From contig NZ_JACCBT010000001.1 of NCBI RefSeq assembly GCF_013409045.1, forward strand, positions 2,294,001 to 2,358,000: a stretch of DNA of 64,000 bases, given 5' to 3'. Position 1 is the stretch's first letter; each line of letters starts with the position of its first letter. This stretch comes from Actinomadura citrea (GTDB taxonomy: Bacteria > Actinomycetota > Actinomycetes > Streptosporangiales > Streptosporangiaceae). Position numbers and translations under genes: made by a program. Below are positions 33,721-42,859 of this stretch, in pieces. The notes under the pieces are model-generated. The model ran no database searches. It had not been told where the DNA came from and saw nothing but the letters and a program-made list of their open reading frames with translations.

Positions 33721-34587
33721 ATGGAGAAACTCATCAAGGCCAACGGGGTGGACCTGTGCGCGGAGACGTTCGGTGATCCGTCCGACCCGCCGATCCTGCT
33801 GATCGGCAACACGATGCTCACGTGGCCGGACGACCTGTGCGAGCGCCTCGCCGCGCTCCGCAGGTTCGCCGTCCGCTACGACCAGCGCGACACGGGCCGG
33901 TCCGAATCCCACGATCCCGAGGCCCCCCGCTACACGCTGCGCGACCTCGTCGCCGACGCCGCCGGCGTCCTCGACGCCTTCAGGCTGCCGACCGCGCACG
34001 TCGCCGGGTTCGGCGTCGGCGGCTGGATCGCCCAGCTCCTCGCCCTCGGCCACCCGGCCCGCGTCACCACCCTCACCCTCATCGCCACCAGGCCCACCGC
34101 CCCGGGACCGGCCGACGCCGACCTGCCCGAGCACGCCCCGGAGCTGACGGCCCGCTTCATGAAGCCGCCGCGGGTCGACTGGACGGACCGGGAGTCGGTG
34201 GTCGCTTTCCAGGTCGAGAACGCCCGCCACCTGTCGGGCCCGTCCTTCGACGAGGCCGAGGTCCGCGCGGGCGTCGAGCGGATCTGGGACCGCACGGTGA
34301 TCACGGGAGCCGACCCCGGCAAGGCGCACCGGGCCAACCAGATGGGGACCGTCTTCGCGGCCCTGGACGCCGGCGACCGCTGGCGCGAGCGCCTCCCCGA
34401 GATCACCGCCCCGACCCTCGTCGTCCACGGGGAGGACGACCCCTTCTTCCCGCTGGGCAACGGCCGGGCGCTGGCCGCCGAGATCCCGGCCGCCGAGCTC
34501 CTCGTCCTGGCCGGCACGGGCAACGAGCTCCCGCGCCGGACCTGGGACACGGTCGTCCCCGCGCTCCTGCGTCACACCACGGGCTGA
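33721..34587 (+). CDS. Alpha/beta-hydrolase fold protein lacking nucleophile and histidine
   Basis: 288 residues with clear fold landmarks: DQRDTGRSES, a nucleophile-elbow position reading GFGVGGWIAQ, HGEDDPFF with the acid, and GTGNELPRRTW. The elbow G-x-S-x-G serine is glycine (G98), and the catalytic histidine position of the usual GHxLP motif is asparagine (N268). The Asp is kept. Related enzymes are esterases or haloperoxidase-like hydrolases. With two of three catalytic residues gone it is probably inactive as a hydrolase. There is no ribosome site before the ATG. It lies between the Clp-N gene and PucR with no obvious operon partner. Confidence 0.78.
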   Translation: MEKLIKANGVDLCAETFGDPSDPPILLIGNTMLTWPDDLCERLAALRRFAVRYDQRDTGRSESHDPEAPRYTLRDLVADAAGVLDAFRLPTAHVAGFGVGGWIAQLLALGHPARVTTLTLIATRPTAPGPADADLPEHAPELTARFMKPPRVDWTDRESVVAFQVENARHLSGPSFDEAEVRAGVERIWDRTVITGADPGKAHRANQMGTVFAALDAGDRWRERLPEITAPTLVVHGEDDPFFPLGNGRALAAEIPAAELLVLAGTGNELPRRTWDTVVPALLRHTTG

Positions 34588-34610
34588 CACGTGCCAGGGG
34601 GCGGCGCCGT

Positions 34611-36053
34611 TCAGACGAGGAGGGCGAGGAAGAAGTCGACGCGGTCCTCCATCCGGGACAGGTCCCGGCCGGTCAGGTCCTGGATGCGCTGGACGCGGTA
34701 GCGGACCGAGTTGACGTGCAGGTGGAGCTCCTCGGCGCAGCGCGTCCAGGAGCCGGAGTTGCGCAGGAACGTCTCCAGCGTCCGGACGAGGTCGGCGCCG
34801 TGGACCTCGTCGTAGGAGCGCAGCGGGTCCAGGAGGCGCACCCGGAACATCCGCCGGACGTCCTCAGGCACGCTGGCGAGCAGCAGCACGTGGGTCGCGA
34901 GCTCCTCGTGCCGGACGACGCACACCGGGGAGGGGCGTGTCGCGGCGAGGCGGCGGGCGTGGCGGGCCTCCTCGATGGCGCCGCGCAGGTCCGGGGGCAC
35001 GGCGGCGCCGCTCACCCCGACGGCCACACGGGTGCCCGCCAGGCCGGGGGCGAGGAAGCCGAGGGCGTCCTGGACGGCGGCCGCGACGTCCAGCCCGCCG
35101 GACGGGACGAGCGCGACGGCCTCCCCGTCCAGCAGCCCGACCACCGGGCACGCCGCGGGCACGACCTCGGAGAGGACGGTGCGCAGCTCGCCCGGCCGCA
35201 GCGAGCCCTGCGCCGACGCCGCGACGGCCACGACCGGCGCGGGGAGGTCCTCCGTCTTCGGGAGGCCGTCCCCGGAGAAGGCGGCGGTCACGATGTCCTG
35301 GGACGAGCGGTCGTCGGTGCGCAGCCGGGCCCGTTCGAGGTCGACGATCGCGGCGAGCTCACCGGCCATCGTGCGGCGTTCGGGCGGCCACTCGGCGAAA
35401 TCGCCCTCCAGTGCCACGAACCAGTCGGCGACCCGGGGCGTGTCGGCGGGGGACACCGGAAAGACCGACATGTCCTGGCCCGGGACGTGGTGCGGCAGCC
35501 GGGGCGCGGTGAGGAACGCGGCGGCCAGGGCGGTGGCGTCGGCCGGCGGCGGCCCCGCGACGGCGCGCCCGGTCGGGGCGAGGACGTGGCAGTGGCCGAC
35601 CAGGTCGAGGACGGCGCCGAGCCCGGTCCCCTCGACCAGGCGGCGGTGCCGGTCCAGCAGGGCGGTGAGGTCGGCCGCGCGGGCGCCGGACAGGTGCCGG
35701 ACGACCTCCTCGGTCACGGTCGCGAACGCCACGTCCTCCGGGACCTTGAACAGCGGCAGCCGGTGCCGGCGGCAGGCCGCCACGAGATCGTCCGGGATGG
35801 CGCCGAGCGTGAGGTCCCACGCGGCCAGGCCGGACACGCCCGCGCCGGCGAGGGCCGCGACGAACGCCTCGGAGTCGGCGGGGCCCGTCCGCCAGACGAG
35901 GCCGGTGAGCACGAGCTCGCGGCCGCGCAGGTAGCGGCCCGGGTCGATCAGGTCGGTGGTGACGACCCAGCGGATCGGCCGGTCCAGCTCGTCCTCCCCG
36001 GTGACGACCTCCAGCCGCAGGCCGGGCATGGCGAGCAGGGAACGCAGCCTCAT
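34611..36053 (-). CDS. pucR: PucR family transcriptional regulator
   Basis: 480 residues. The N-terminal PucR domain (residues 1-120: LRSLLAMPGLRLEVVTGEDE, RYLRGRELVLTGLVW) is followed by a GGDEF-like/CdaR middle region. The C-terminal HTH_30 is LETFLRNSGSWTRCAEELHL then HVNSVRYRVQRI. PucR proteins control purine use in Bacillus and actinomycetes and may sense a pathway intermediate. It is divergent from the urate catabolic operon that begins about 95 bases away, so regulation of that operon is highly likely. A TGTAGC palindrome abuts the start codon and there is no Shine-Dalgarno. Confidence 0.9.
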   Translation of the reverse strand: MRLRSLLAMPGLRLEVVTGEDELDRPIRWVVTTDLIDPGRYLRGRELVLTGLVWRTGPADSEAFVAALAGAGVSGLAAWDLTLGAIPDDLVAACRRHRLPLFKVPEDVAFATVTEEVVRHLSGARAADLTALLDRHRRLVEGTGLGAVLDLVGHCHVLAPTGRAVAGPPPADATALAAAFLTAPRLPHHVPGQDMSVFPVSPADTPRVADWFVALEGDFAEWPPERRTMAGELAAIVDLERARLRTDDRSSQDIVTAAFSGDGLPKTEDLPAPVVAVAASAQGSLRPGELRTVLSEVVPAACPVVGLLDGEAVALVPSGGLDVAAAVQDALGFLAPGLAGTRVAVGVSGAAVPPDLRGAIEEARHARRLAATRPSPVCVVRHEELATHVLLLASVPEDVRRMFRVRLLDPLRSYDEVHGADLVRTLETFLRNSGSWTRCAEELHLHVNSVRYRVQRIQDLTGRDLSRMEDRVDFFLALLV

Positions 36054-36054
36054 G

Positions 36055-36068
36055 TGTAGCAAGCTACA
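36055..36068. promoter_or_regulatory. Palindrome between pucR and the purine operon
   Basis: TGTAGC-AA-GCTACA is a perfect 6-bp inverted repeat ending 1 base before the pucR ATG and about 80 bases from the divergent operon. It is a good candidate for the PucR operator or an autoregulatory site; no other copy was noticed in the window. Confidence 0.5.
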
Positions 36069-36148
36069 AAAGACCGCCCGCGACCGGCACCTCAGTTCGG
36101 ACGTCCTGCCCCTCGACCGGCCCCGGCACGGCCTTGTGTACTGCAAGC

Positions 36149-36622
36149 GTGGTGGAACCGAGCACCGAGGATCTGGCGGCGTGCTGCGCGTCCCGCCGGT
36201 GGATCGCCGCGGTCGCCGGGCGGGCCTACGCCGATCCCGCCGCGCTGCGCGCCGCGTCGATGCGGGCGCTGGACGACCTGGCCTGGGCGGACGTCGAGGA
36301 GGCGCTCGCGGCGCATCCGCGCATCGGGGACCGGGTCGGCGGCGCCACGCGGGAGGCCCGCTGGTCGCGAGGGGAGCAGGCCGGGGCGGCGGGCGCGGAT
36401 GCCGACGTTCAGGACGCCCTGGTTGCGGGAAACCGGGCCTATGAGGAGCGTTTCGGCCACGTGTTCCTGATCCGCGCGTCCGGGCGCTCCGCGCTGGAGA
36501 TGCTCGCCGCGCTGCGGGAACGGCTCGGCAACGACCCGGGCGCCGAGCGCGACGTCGTCCGCCGGGAACTGGCGGAGATCGTCGATCTGCGGCTGGCCGG
36601 GCTGATGGAGGAGGACGCGTGA
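36149..36622 (+). CDS. uraD: OHCU decarboxylase (urate pathway)
   Basis: 157 residues if the GTG at 36149 is used; an in-frame TTG at 36134 and a GTG at 36152 are alternatives and none has a clear ribosome site. The catalytic histidine lies in AAHPRIGDR, and WSRGEQAGA, AYEERFGHVFLIRASGRSA and LRERLGNDPGAERD match the family. It decarboxylates 2-oxo-4-hydroxy-4-carboxy-5-ureidoimidazoline to S-allantoin, the last step of urate breakdown to allantoin. First gene of the purine operon; its stop overlaps the uraH start (GTGA). Confidence 0.88.
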   Translation: MVEPSTEDLAACCASRRWIAAVAGRAYADPAALRAASMRALDDLAWADVEEALAAHPRIGDRVGGATREARWSRGEQAGAAGADADVQDALVAGNRAYEERFGHVFLIRASGRSALEMLAALRERLGNDPGAERDVVRRELAEIVDLRLAGLMEEDA

Positions 36623-36933
36623 GCCTTTCGACGCACGTACTGGACGCCGCGAAGGGGATGCCCGCCGCCGGCGTGGCCGTCCGGCTGGACCGCCGCGACG
36701 CGGGCGGCGGCTGGACGACGCTCGCCGAGGCCCGCACCGACGCCGACGGCCGCGTCCGGGAATGGGGCGCCGAGCCCGGCGAGGGGGTGCACCGGCTGAC
36801 GTTCGCCACCGAGGGGCTGTCGGACTTCTACCCCGAGGTCACGGTCGCGTTCACGATCGACGACCCGGGCCGGCACCACCACGTCCCGCTCCTGATCAGC
36901 CCGTTCGCGTACTCGACGTACCGGGGGAGCTAG
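36619..36933 (+). CDS. uraH: 5-Hydroxyisourate hydrolase (transthyretin-like)
   Basis: 104 residues, the full length for this family. N-terminal LSTHVLDAAKGMPAAGV holds the first active-site histidine, and the protein ends with the diagnostic tetrapeptide YRGS. HHHVPLLISPFAYSTYRGS is the C-terminal signature. It hydrolyses 5-hydroxyisourate made by urate oxidase to OHCU. The GTG start overlaps the uraD stop. Its own stop shares one base with the urate oxidase GTG (TAGTG), so the three genes are translationally coupled. Confidence 0.93.
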   Translation: MSLSTHVLDAAKGMPAAGVAVRLDRRDAGGGWTTLAEARTDADGRVREWGAEPGEGVHRLTFATEGLSDFYPEVTVAFTIDDPGRHHHVPLLISPFAYSTYRGS

Positions 36934-37793
36934 TGGCGATCGTTCTCGGCCCCAACCGCTACGGCAAGGCGGAGACGCGCGTCGTGCGCGTGACGCGGGA
37001 CGGCGGCACCCACCGGATCAAGGACCTGAACGTGAGCGTGGCCCTCTCCGGCGCGATGGACGAGGCCCACCTGACCGGCGACAACGCGGCCGTGCTGCCC
37101 ACCGACACCCAGAAGAACACCGTGTTCGCGTTCGCCAGGAAGCACGGCATCGGCGCGATCGAGGACTTCGGGCTCCTGCTCGCGCGGCACTTCGTCGGCT
37201 CCCGGCCGGCGATCGCCCATGCCCGGGTGGAGATCCGCGAGTACGGCTGGCGGCGCATCACGGGCGGGCACTCGTTCGTCCGGGACGGCGGCGAGGTGCG
37301 CACCGCGCTGGTCCACTGCGGCGCCGATGCGGAGTCGGTCGTCTCCGGCATCACCGACCTGGTCGTCCTCAACTCCACCGGAAGCGAGTTCCACGGGTTC
37401 GCCCGGGACGAGTACACGACGCTCGAACCCACCGACGACCGGATCCTCGCGACGGCGGTGACCGCCCGGTGGCGGCACCGGAGCACGACCGGGGCCTGGG
37501 ACGAGTCCTACGCCGGCGCCCGCGACGGCCTGCTGCGCGCGTTCGCCGAGACGCACAGCCTGTCGCTCCAGCAGACGCTCTACCAGATGGGGCGCCGCGT
37601 GCTCGACGATCGGCCGGAGACCTGCGAGGTCCGGCTGTCGCTGCCGAACAAGCACCATTTCCTGGTCGACCTGGAGCCGTTCGGCATGGACAACGACAAC
37701 GAGGTCTATCTCGCGGCGGACCGCCCGTACGGGCTCATCGAGGGCACGGTGCTGACCGACGACGCGCCCGCCGCCCCGGCGGCCTTCGACTGA
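36933..37793 (+). CDS. Urate oxidase (uricase)
   Basis: 286 residues from the GTG at 36933, coupled to uraH. The catalytic lysine lies in NRYGKAETRVVRV and the threonine in the signature TDTQKNTVFAFARKHGI. VLNSTGSEFHGFARDEYTTL and LPNKHHFLVDLEPFG, with the conserved His/Asn, complete the two T-fold modules. It is a cofactor-free enzyme that oxidises urate with O2 to 5-hydroxyisourate and H2O2. The substrate is supplied by xanthine dehydrogenase encoded downstream. No peroxisomal-type C-terminal signal is present, as expected in a bacterium. Confidence 0.94.
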   Translation: MAIVLGPNRYGKAETRVVRVTRDGGTHRIKDLNVSVALSGAMDEAHLTGDNAAVLPTDTQKNTVFAFARKHGIGAIEDFGLLLARHFVGSRPAIAHARVEIREYGWRRITGGHSFVRDGGEVRTALVHCGADAESVVSGITDLVVLNSTGSEFHGFARDEYTTLEPTDDRILATAVTARWRHRSTTGAWDESYAGARDGLLRAFAETHSLSLQQTLYQMGRRVLDDRPETCEVRLSLPNKHHFLVDLEPFGMDNDNEVYLAADRPYGLIEGTVLTDDAPAAPAAFD

Positions 37794-37821
37794 GACCGCC
37801 GCCATGGAGGAATACTGAGAC

Positions 37822-38700
37822 ATGGACTTTCTACGACCGGTGACCTGGGAGGACGCGCTCGCCGCCAGGGCCGCGCGGCCGGGCGCCCTGCCCGTCCAGG
37901 GCGGCACCGACGTCATGGTCGAGATCAACTTCGACGCGCGGCGGCCCGAGGCGCTGCTCGACCTGACCCGGATCCGCGCCCTCACCGAATGGGACACGGC
38001 GGACGGACGGCTCCGCGTCGGCGCCGGCGTCCCCTACGCGCGGCTGATCGGCGAGCTGGGCGGGCGGCTGCCCGGCCTCGCCCAGGCGTCCCGCACGGTC
38101 GGGTCGCCGCAGATCCGCAACCGCGGCACGGTCGGCGGCAACCTCGGCGCCGCGTCGCCCGCCGGGGACGCCCATCCGCCGCTGCTGGCCGGGGACGCCG
38201 TGGTCGAGGCCGAGTCGGCCGAGCGCGGCGTCCGGATGATCCCGGTCGCGGAGTTCTTCAGCGGCGTGAAGCGCAACGCGCTCGCGCCGGACGAGCTGAT
38301 CCGCGCGTTCTGGACGCCGCCCGCGTCCGGCCCGCAGTACTTCTCCAAGATCGGCACCCGGAACGCGATGGTGATCGCGGTCTGCTCGTTCGCGGTCGCG
38401 CTGCACCCCGGCGAACGGCGCGTCGGCACGGGCCTCGGCTCGGCCGCCCCGACCCCCCGCCGCGCGACCGAGGCCGAGGCGTTCATCTCCGGCGAACTGG
38501 ACTGGGACGGGCGCCGCCCGCTCGCCGAGCCGGCGGCGCGGCGCTTCGGCGAGCTGGTGCGGGCCGCGGCGTCGCCGATCGACGACGTCCGCGGGACGGG
38601 CGAGTACCGCAGGCACGCCCTGGCGGTGCTGGCGCGCCGCACGCTCACCTGGGCCTGGGACGACTACCGCAAGGCGACCGTGGGAAAGGCGGCCTCGTGA
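37822..38700 (+). CDS. Xanthine dehydrogenase-type FAD-binding subunit
   Basis: 292 residues. The FAD-binding motifs of the CoxM/XdhB class are present: LPVQGGTDVMVEINF and RNRGTVGGNLGAASPAGDAH. The protein ends in a CO-dehydrogenase flavoprotein C-terminal domain. It passes electrons from the 2Fe-2S centres to FAD and on to the acceptor. The ATG at 37822 follows GGAGGAATACTGAG in the 28-base gap after uricase. Its stop overlaps the Fe-S subunit start. With the Fe-S and Mo subunits it forms a three-subunit molybdenum hydroxylase, here placed in a urate operon and so most likely xanthine dehydrogenase. Confidence 0.9.
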   Translation: MDFLRPVTWEDALAARAARPGALPVQGGTDVMVEINFDARRPEALLDLTRIRALTEWDTADGRLRVGAGVPYARLIGELGGRLPGLAQASRTVGSPQIRNRGTVGGNLGAASPAGDAHPPLLAGDAVVEAESAERGVRMIPVAEFFSGVKRNALAPDELIRAFWTPPASGPQYFSKIGTRNAMVIAVCSFAVALHPGERRVGTGLGSAAPTPRRATEAEAFISGELDWDGRRPLAEPAARRFGELVRAAASPIDDVRGTGEYRRHALAVLARRTLTWAWDDYRKATVGKAAS

Positions 38701-39185
38701 TGCGCGTGAACCTGACAGTCAACGGGTCCGAGGAGGCCGTGGACGAGGTGTGGGAGGGCGAGAGCCTGCTCTACATGCTCCGCGAGCGGATGGGCCTGCC
38801 CGGCTCCAAGAACGCCTGCGAGCAGGGCGAATGCGGCTCGTGCACCGTCTACCTGGACGGCGTGCCGGTGTGCGCCTGCCTGGTCGCGGCGGGCCAGGCC
38901 GAGGGGCGCGAGGTCGTCACCGTGGAGGGCCTGGCGCAGGGGCCGCCGGGCGAGGAGCGCCTCGACCCCGTCCAGGAGGCGTTCGTCGAGGCGGGCGCCG
39001 TGCAGTGCGGGTTCTGCACGCCCGGCCTGATCGTCCAGGCGCACGACCTGATCGAGCGGAACCCGGCGCCGTCCGACGCGGAGATCCGCGAGGCGCTGGC
39101 CGGGAACCTGTGCCGCTGCACCGGCTACGAGAAGATCCTCGACGCGGTGCGCCTCGCGGCCGAGCGCAGGGCGGTCACCCGATGA
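38700..39185 (+). CDS. Xanthine dehydrogenase-type 2Fe-2S subunit
   Basis: 161 residues from the ATG at 38700 (a GTG one codon earlier is possible). The N-terminal plant-type 2Fe-2S site is ACEQGECGSCTVYLDG with a later CAC. The second, helical 2Fe-2S domain has VQCGFCTPGLIVQA and LCRCTGYEKILDAV. All eight cluster cysteines are present. It relays electrons from the molybdenum site to the flavin subunit. The ATGA junctions on both sides show tight coupling to the FAD subunit and the deaminase gene. Confidence 0.93.
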   Translation: MRVNLTVNGSEEAVDEVWEGESLLYMLRERMGLPGSKNACEQGECGSCTVYLDGVPVCACLVAAGQAEGREVVTVEGLAQGPPGEERLDPVQEAFVEAGAVQCGFCTPGLIVQAHDLIERNPAPSDAEIREALAGNLCRCTGYEKILDAVRLAAERRAVTR

Positions 39186-40549
39186 AGCGCGTCGTCATCG
39201 AGAACGCCCATGTCGCCACCGTGTCCGGGGACGAGTACCCGGGCGGTCACATCGTGGTCGAGGGTGACCGGATCACGGCCGTCGGGCCCGGCCCCGCCCC
39301 GAGGACGGACGCCGACCCGGGGGAGGTCGAGCGGGTCGATGGCACGGGATGCCTGGCCACCCCCGGCCTGGTCAACTCCCACCACCACCTCTACCAGTGG
39401 GCCAGCCAGGGCATGGCCGTCGACGGCACCCTGTTCGAGTGGCTGACCACCCTCTACAAGCCGTGGTCGAAGATGGACGCCGAGGTCGTCGCGGGCGCCG
39501 TCACCGCCGGGCTCGGATGGCTCGCCAAGTCGGGCTGCACGACGTCCACCGACCACCACTACCTGTTCCCCAAGGGGCGCGGCGACCTGTTCGCGGCCGA
39601 GATCGAGGCCGCCCGGGAGATCGGCGTCCGGTTCCATCCGTGCCGGGGATCGATGGACCGCGGCGAGTCGCAGGGCGGGCTGCCGCCGGACGAGGTCGTC
39701 GAGGACCTCGACACGGTCCTCGCCGAGACCGAGGCCGCGATCGACCGGTACCACGACCCCTCGCCCGGCTCCCTGCTGCGCGTCGCCGTCGCGCCCTGCT
39801 CGCCGTTCTCCGTCACGCGGGAGCTGCTGGTCGAGTCGGCCCGGCTGGCGCGCGACAAGGGCGTGCGCCTGCACACCCACCTCGCCGAGACGCTCGACGA
39901 GGAGGAGCACACGCGCGAGCAGTTCGGGATGACGCCGGCCGAGTACATGGACTCGATCGGCTGGCTGGGCCCCGACGTGTGGCTCGCGCACTGCGTCCAC
40001 CTGCACGACACCGACGTCAAGCGGCTCGCCGAGACCCGCACCGGCACCGCGCACTGCCCGAGTTCCAACGCCCGCCTCGGCGCCGGGATCGCCCGCGTGT
40101 CGCACCTGCTGGAGGCGGGCGCGGCGGTCGGCCTCGGCGTGGACGGGGCGGCGTCGGCCGAACTCGTCCCGCTCGCCGGGGAGCTGCGGCAGGCGATCTA
40201 CATGCAGCGCGCCCGGTACGGGCCGACCGCGCTGAACGCCCGGCAGGCCCTGGAGATGGCGACGCTCGGCGGCGCCCGCTGCCTCGGCCGCGAGGACGAG
40301 ATCGGCGCCCTCGCACCGGGCCGGCTCGCCGACATCGCGCTGTGGCGCGTCGACGGCTTCCGCGCGGCCGTCGACGACCCCGTCGTCGCGCTGGCGTTCG
40401 GGCCGACGCCGCCACTGGAGCGCCTGCTCGTCGGCGGGCGCACCGTCGTGGACGGCGACACGCTCGTCACCGTCCCCCAGGACGAGGCCGCGCGGCGCGG
40501 CGCGGACGCCCAGCGCCGCCTGATGCGCCTCGCGGAGGAGGTGCTCTGA
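39182..40549 (+). CDS. 8-Oxoguanine deaminase / guanine deaminase-type amidohydrolase
   Basis: 455 residues of the amidohydrolase superfamily. Metal site: [14 protein letters not shown] (HxH), [23 protein letters not shown] and [10 protein letters not shown] (Asp). HLYQWASQG and [12 protein letters not shown] match proteins characterised as 8-oxoguanine deaminases rather than classical guanine deaminases, but I cannot separate the two firmly. The product would be urate from 8-oxoguanine (or xanthine from guanine), both of which feed the same operon. It is inserted between the Fe-S and molybdenum subunit genes, and overlaps the former by 4 bases. Confidence 0.8.
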   Translation: MKRVVIENAHVATVSGDEYPGGHIVVEGDRITAVGPGPAPRTDADPGEVERVDGTGCLATPGLVNSHHHLYQWASQGMAVDGTLFEWLTTLYKPWSKMDAEVVAGAVTAGLGWLAKSGCTTSTDHHYLFPKGRGDLFAAEIEAAREIGVRFHPCRGSMDRGESQGGLPPDEVVEDLDTVLAETEAAIDRYHDPSPGSLLRVAVAPCSPFSVTRELLVESARLARDKGVRLHTHLAETLDEEEHTREQFGMTPAEYMDSIGWLGPDVWLAHCVHLHDTDVKRLAETRTGTAHCPSSNARLGAGIARVSHLLEAGAAVGLGVDGAASAELVPLAGELRQAIYMQRARYGPTALNARQALEMATLGGARCLGREDEIGALAPGRLADIALWRVDGFRAAVDDPVVALAFGPTPPLERLLVGGRTVVDGDTLVTVPQDEAARRGADAQRRLMRLAEEVL

Positions 40550-42859
40550 ATGACGTCCCCGACCAAGAGCCCGGCCCACACGGCCACCCCGGGGATCGGC
40601 GGAGTCGGCGAGAGCCCGCTGCGCCCGGACGGCACGCTGAAGGTCGCGGGCGAGTTCGCCTACGCCTCCGACCTGTGGCTGGAGGGGATGCTGTGGGGCG
40701 CGACGCTCCGCAGCCCGCACCCCCGGGCGCGGATCCGGTCGCTCGACGTCGGGCCCGCCCTCGCGCTGCCCGGCGTCCGCGCCGTCCTCACCCACGAGGA
40801 CGTGCCCGGCCGCAAGGTGTTCGGCATCGACCGCACCGACGACCAGCCGGTCCTCGCCATCGACCAGGTCCGGCACCAGGGCGAGCCGGTCGCGCTCGTC
40901 GCCGCCGACCACCCCGAGACGGCGCGGCGCGCGATGGACCGGATCGCCGTCGACTACGAGGTGCTGGAGCCGGTCACCGACCCGCGCGCGGTGATCGCCG
41001 ACCCGGAGGGCCTGAAGGTCCAGGACCGCGGCGGCATCACCCGTCACCAGCCGGTCCGGGTCGGGGACGTGGACGCCGCCAGGGCCGCGGCGGCCGTCGT
41101 GGTGTCCGGCGAGTACGAGGTCGGCATCCAGGACCAGGCGTTCCTCGGGCCGGAGGCGGGCCTGGCGATCCCGGCCGAGGACGGCGGCGTCGACCTGCAC
41201 GTCTCCACGCAGTGGATCCACAACGACCTCAAGCAGATCGCGCCCTGCCTCGCGCTGCGCGAGGACCAGATCCACATGACGCTCGCCGGCGTCGGCGGCG
41301 CCTTCGGCGGCCGCGAGGACCTGTCGATGCAGATCCACGCGTCGATGCTGGCGCTGCACACCGGCCGGCCCGTGAAGATGTCGTACAACCGGTACGAGTC
41401 GTTCTTCGGGCACGTCCACCGGCACCCCGCGCAGATGCGCTACGAGTACGGCGCCACGCGGGACGGACGGCTCCTCTACGCCGACGTCGAGATCGTCCTG
41501 GACGGCGGCGCGTACACCTCGTCCACCATGAACGTCGTCGGGAACGCCGCGTCGCTCGGCATCGGCCCCTACGAGATCCCCAACATCCGGATCGACGGGT
41601 ACGGCGTCTACACCAACAACCCGCCGTGCGGTGCGATGCGCGGGTTCGGCGCCGTCCAGGCGTGCTTCGCCTACGAGTCGATGATGGACCGGCTCGGCGC
41701 CGCCTGCGGCCTCGACCCGGTCGAGATCCGGCGCCGCAACGCCGTCACGCAGGGGTCCAGGCTCGCGACCGGGCAGGTCATCGAGTCGCCCGCCCCGCTC
41801 GCGGAGATGCTGACCCGGCTGGAGGCCATGCCGATGCCTCCCGACCCGGACCGGTCCGACCTGCGGAACCTGCCGGGCGGCGTCTCCCAGACGACCCACG
41901 GCGAGGGCGTCGTGCGGGGCGTCGGCTACGGCGTCGGGATCAAGAACATCTGCTTCTCCGAGGGCTTCGACGACCTCTCCACGGCCCGCGTCCGGCTGGA
42001 GGTCATCGGCGGGGAGGCCACCGCCCTCGTGCACACCGCCGCCGCCGAGGTCGGGCAGGGACTCGTCACGGTCAAGGCGCAGATCGCGCGGACCGAGCTC
42101 GGTGTCCAGAAGGTCACGATCGCCCCGGCCGACAACCGGGTCGGCGACGCCGGGTCCTCCAGCGCGTCCCGCCAGTCGTACATGACGGGCGGGGCGGTCA
42201 AGGCGGCCTGCGAGGCGGTCCGCGCCGAACTCCTCTCGCGCGCCGCCCGCCGCTTCGGCCGCACCGACCTGACCGTCGCCGGCGGGAAGATCATGTCGCG
42301 CACCGAGGGAGCGCTCGGCACGATCGAGGACGTCCTCGGCGAGACCGCCATCGAGGAGACCCGCGAGTACCACCACCGCCCCACCACGCCCCTGGACCCG
42401 GTCACCGGGCAGGGCCGCAGCCACACCCAGCTCGCGCTCTGCGTGCACCGCGCCGTCGTCGACGTGGACGTGGACCTCGGCCTCGTCAAGGTCGTCGAGC
42501 TGGCCGCCGTCCAGGACGTGGGCAGGATCCTCAACCGGACGGCGCTGGAGGGGCAGATCCACGGCGGCACCGCGCAGGGCCTCGGCCTGGCGCTGATGGA
42601 GGAGATCGTCGTGACCGGCGGCCTGGTCCGCAACCCGTCCTTCACCGACTACCTGATCCCCACCATCCTCGACATGCCGCCGATGCGCCTGGACATCCTG
42701 GAGAACCCCGACCCGGAGGCGCCCTACGGGCTGCGCGGCGCGGGGGAGCCGCCCACGCTGTCGTCCACTCCCGCCCTCGTCGCCGCGATCCGGGACGCGA
42801 CGGGCCGAGCGCTGACCCGGGTCCCCGTCCGCCCGGAGCACATCGTGGCCGGCCCATGA
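40550..42859 (+). CDS. Xanthine dehydrogenase-type molybdopterin-binding subunit
   Basis: 769 residues. It starts with [20 protein letters not shown], has the cofactor-binding [17 protein letters not shown], the substrate-channel region [18 protein letters not shown], and [13 protein letters not shown]. The catalytic base glutamate lies in [16 protein letters not shown] near the C-terminus. It binds molybdopterin cytosine or related cofactor and hydroxylates hypoxanthine/xanthine to urate. The ATG begins directly after the deaminase stop and its own stop overlaps allB. Cofactor maturation (XdhC-like) is not encoded in this operon. Confidence 0.92.
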   Translation: MTSPTKSPAHTATPGIGGVGESPLRPDGTLKVAGEFAYASDLWLEGMLWGATLRSPHPRARIRSLDVGPALALPGVRAVLTHEDVPGRKVFGIDRTDDQPVLAIDQVRHQGEPVALVAADHPETARRAMDRIAVDYEVLEPVTDPRAVIADPEGLKVQDRGGITRHQPVRVGDVDAARAAAAVVVSGEYEVGIQDQAFLGPEAGLAIPAEDGGVDLHVSTQWIHNDLKQIAPCLALREDQIHMTLAGVGGAFGGREDLSMQIHASMLALHTGRPVKMSYNRYESFFGHVHRHPAQMRYEYGATRDGRLLYADVEIVLDGGAYTSSTMNVVGNAASLGIGPYEIPNIRIDGYGVYTNNPPCGAMRGFGAVQACFAYESMMDRLGAACGLDPVEIRRRNAVTQGSRLATGQVIESPAPLAEMLTRLEAMPMPPDPDRSDLRNLPGGVSQTTHGEGVVRGVGYGVGIKNICFSEGFDDLSTARVRLEVIGGEATALVHTAAAEVGQGLVTVKAQIARTELGVQKVTIAPADNRVGDAGSSSASRQSYMTGGAVKAACEAVRAELLSRAARRFGRTDLTVAGGKIMSRTEGALGTIEDVLGETAIEETREYHHRPTTPLDPVTGQGRSHTQLALCVHRAVVDVDVDLGLVKVVELAAVQDVGRILNRTALEGQIHGGTAQGLGLALMEEIVVTGGLVRNPSFTDYLIPTILDMPPMRLDILENPDPEAPYGLRGAGEPPTLSSTPALVAAIRDATGRALTRVPVRPEHIVAGP

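Noticed and set aside
33721..34587. The missing OleB of the neighbouring Ole-like operon
   Set aside because: OleB-type hydrolases need a nucleophilic aspartate; this protein has glycine at that position and asparagine for histidine, and it is separated by an independently regulated gene.
39125..42841. A 1238-codon open frame on the minus strand across the purine operon
   Set aside because: It is antisense to well-recognised genes (deaminase, xanthine dehydrogenase, Fe-S subunit) and its translation is low-complexity Arg/Asp/Val/Gly typical of GC-rich shadow frames. Similar long antisense frames at 73-1341, 47319-50849 and 53598-55871 were dropped for the same reason.
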